Source of the DNA: Hofstenia miamia
Taxonomy: Eukaryota; Xenacoelomorpha; Acoela
NCBI GenBank assembly: GCA_004352715.1
Contig: SCFE01000011.1
Span: forward strand, 1,509,747 to 1,553,955
DNA length: 44,209 bases
Direction: 5' to 3'
The position numbers were made by a program, and so were the translations under genes. The notes under the pieces are model-generated. The model was not told the DNA's origin, searched no databases, and saw only the letters and a program-made list of their open reading frames with translations. This document shows positions 43,440 to 44,209 of this stretch, piece after piece (position 1 is the first letter of the stretch; every line of letters starts with the position of its first letter).

Positions 43440-44209
43440 TCTACTTCTGCCGATTCCATTTCCTCATCTTCTTCTTGTTCCTCCTCATTTTCTATGAGGT
43501 CTTCTTTGTCGAAATCCACATCTTCCTCTTCTATCCAGTTTATTTGTCTCTTACAGTATTTTTTCATATGTCCCTTGTTTCCACAGGCTTGACATTTCAG
43601 ATCTTTTCATTTTATTTGCTTTATAGTTCCATCTTTTAATTTTATTTTCACTAGTTCCTCACCAGATTTCTTTACTATGGTTTTACCTGTTGGTTTATTC
43701 ACTATCGGTATTGTTCAATTAACTATTTGCTTCATAATCATTGATTTTTCACTAATTCTTGTGTTACTTTCCATTGTAATTTGTATTGCCAATCCTTTTC
43801 TAATCATTTTGTCCAATGCATCATCTGCATCACATTTAATTTGAAATTGCGTCCGTATTGCCTCTGGCAATCCTTTACAGATGTGTGCAAATAAATCATA
43901 TTTAGAATAACTACTTTCTCTGGAACTAAGTTTTAACAGTCTCTCTACTTGAGACATATAATTTCTCAAATTGTCTTTGCTGTTCATCTTTATTCCATTT
44001 AATAGCATCCTATACTGGCTTTTAAAGCTTTCATCATCGTAGTATTGTTGATACTCTCCTATCAATTTTTTGTAATTCATTTTTGTTTCCGAATCTAACA
44101 CTAAGTAGTGTTGATACGCATCTCCACTTAAATATAGTGGGAATCTTGCTGCTGCCCTATTCTGTGTGACTTTTTGTTCCTTCATACTCATTTCGAATAT
44201 TTCTAACCA
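43440..44209 (-). pseudogene. Gypsy copy D: gag (capsid part and zinc knuckle), runs off right edge
   Basis: The frame enters from the right edge. A retrotransposon Gag capsid region (RFPLYLSGDAYQHYLVL, then YKKLIGEYQQYY and YMSQVERLLKLSS, 43.8-44.15 kb) is followed by a CCHC zinc knuckle CQACGNKGHMKKYC at about 43.56-43.60 kb, then an acidic tail. TGA codons at 43715 and 43607 interrupt it. The first Met visible (44191) is probably internal because the frame is open upstream. Gag would form the particle and bind element RNA. The 5' LTR and primer-binding site lie beyond the window. Confidence 0.88.

Noticed and set aside
35540-43720. TGA recoding (Trp, Cys or selenocysteine) in the gypsy element
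   Set aside because: Aligned copies show Arg at two TGA sites and a Cys codon (TGT) at a third, all of which can derive from CGN. CpG decay of CGA is the simpler explanation.

Overview
The window looks like AT-rich nuclear DNA from an animal, probably an invertebrate. The reasons are interrupted genes with GT..AG boundaries, secreted proteins carrying PAN/apple and thrombospondin-like modules, and a dense mix of animal-type transposons (Penelope-like, Ty3/gypsy, hAT, Tc1, mariner). I cannot name the species; a mollusc or other lophotrochozoan is only a guess. There are no bacterial features, operons, CRISPR arrays, rRNA or convincing tRNA genes. Assembly gaps lie at 32273-32293, 34224-35157, 38483-38505, 39534 and 42382-43132.

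Host gene content is sparse and mostly on the minus strand. A signal peptide plus PAN-domain exon (28261-28685) has a splice phase that fits a small exon at 24669-24841. That in turn fits three closely spaced exons at 1957-2128, 1582-1727 and 1383-1454. If they form one gene, it spans over 27 kb and its largest intron (2.1-24.7 kb) is almost wholly mobile-element debris. Two further exon candidates are a minus-strand exon at 32114-32457, falsely duplicated across a gap, and a plus-strand signal-peptide exon at 27346-27445.

Mobile elements, left to right. Penelope-like N-terminal coding sequence runs off the left edge (1-440, minus). Relics of one Ty3/gypsy family follow: copy A (4.1-6.3 kb, minus), copy B (15.5-12.7 kb, with third-ORF pieces at 8.65-6.85 kb, minus) and copy C (15.6-18.2 and 20.9-21.5 kb, plus). 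A hAT transposon (18235-20851) with an exact 8-bp target duplication splits copy C. Next come a LINE-like scrap, a 31-bp minisatellite, a Tc1-like element (24.9-26.0 kb), an internally deleted mariner (31201-31885), and the youngest gypsy copy, D (35.2-44.2 kb, minus: gag, protease, RT, RNase H, integrase, third ORF).

The most notable item is the long third ORF of the gypsy family. It sits after integrase, is recognisable in three divergent copies along most of its length, and matches no family I can name with confidence. It is in the position of an envelope gene and has hydrophobic segments, so an env-like role is possible but unproven. Other signals are an almost complete loss of CpG from 2.5 to 15.6 kb, a strong bias to TGA among the stops that break copy D (as expected from CGA decay), and a basic 'LKG' repeat array between integrase and the third ORF.
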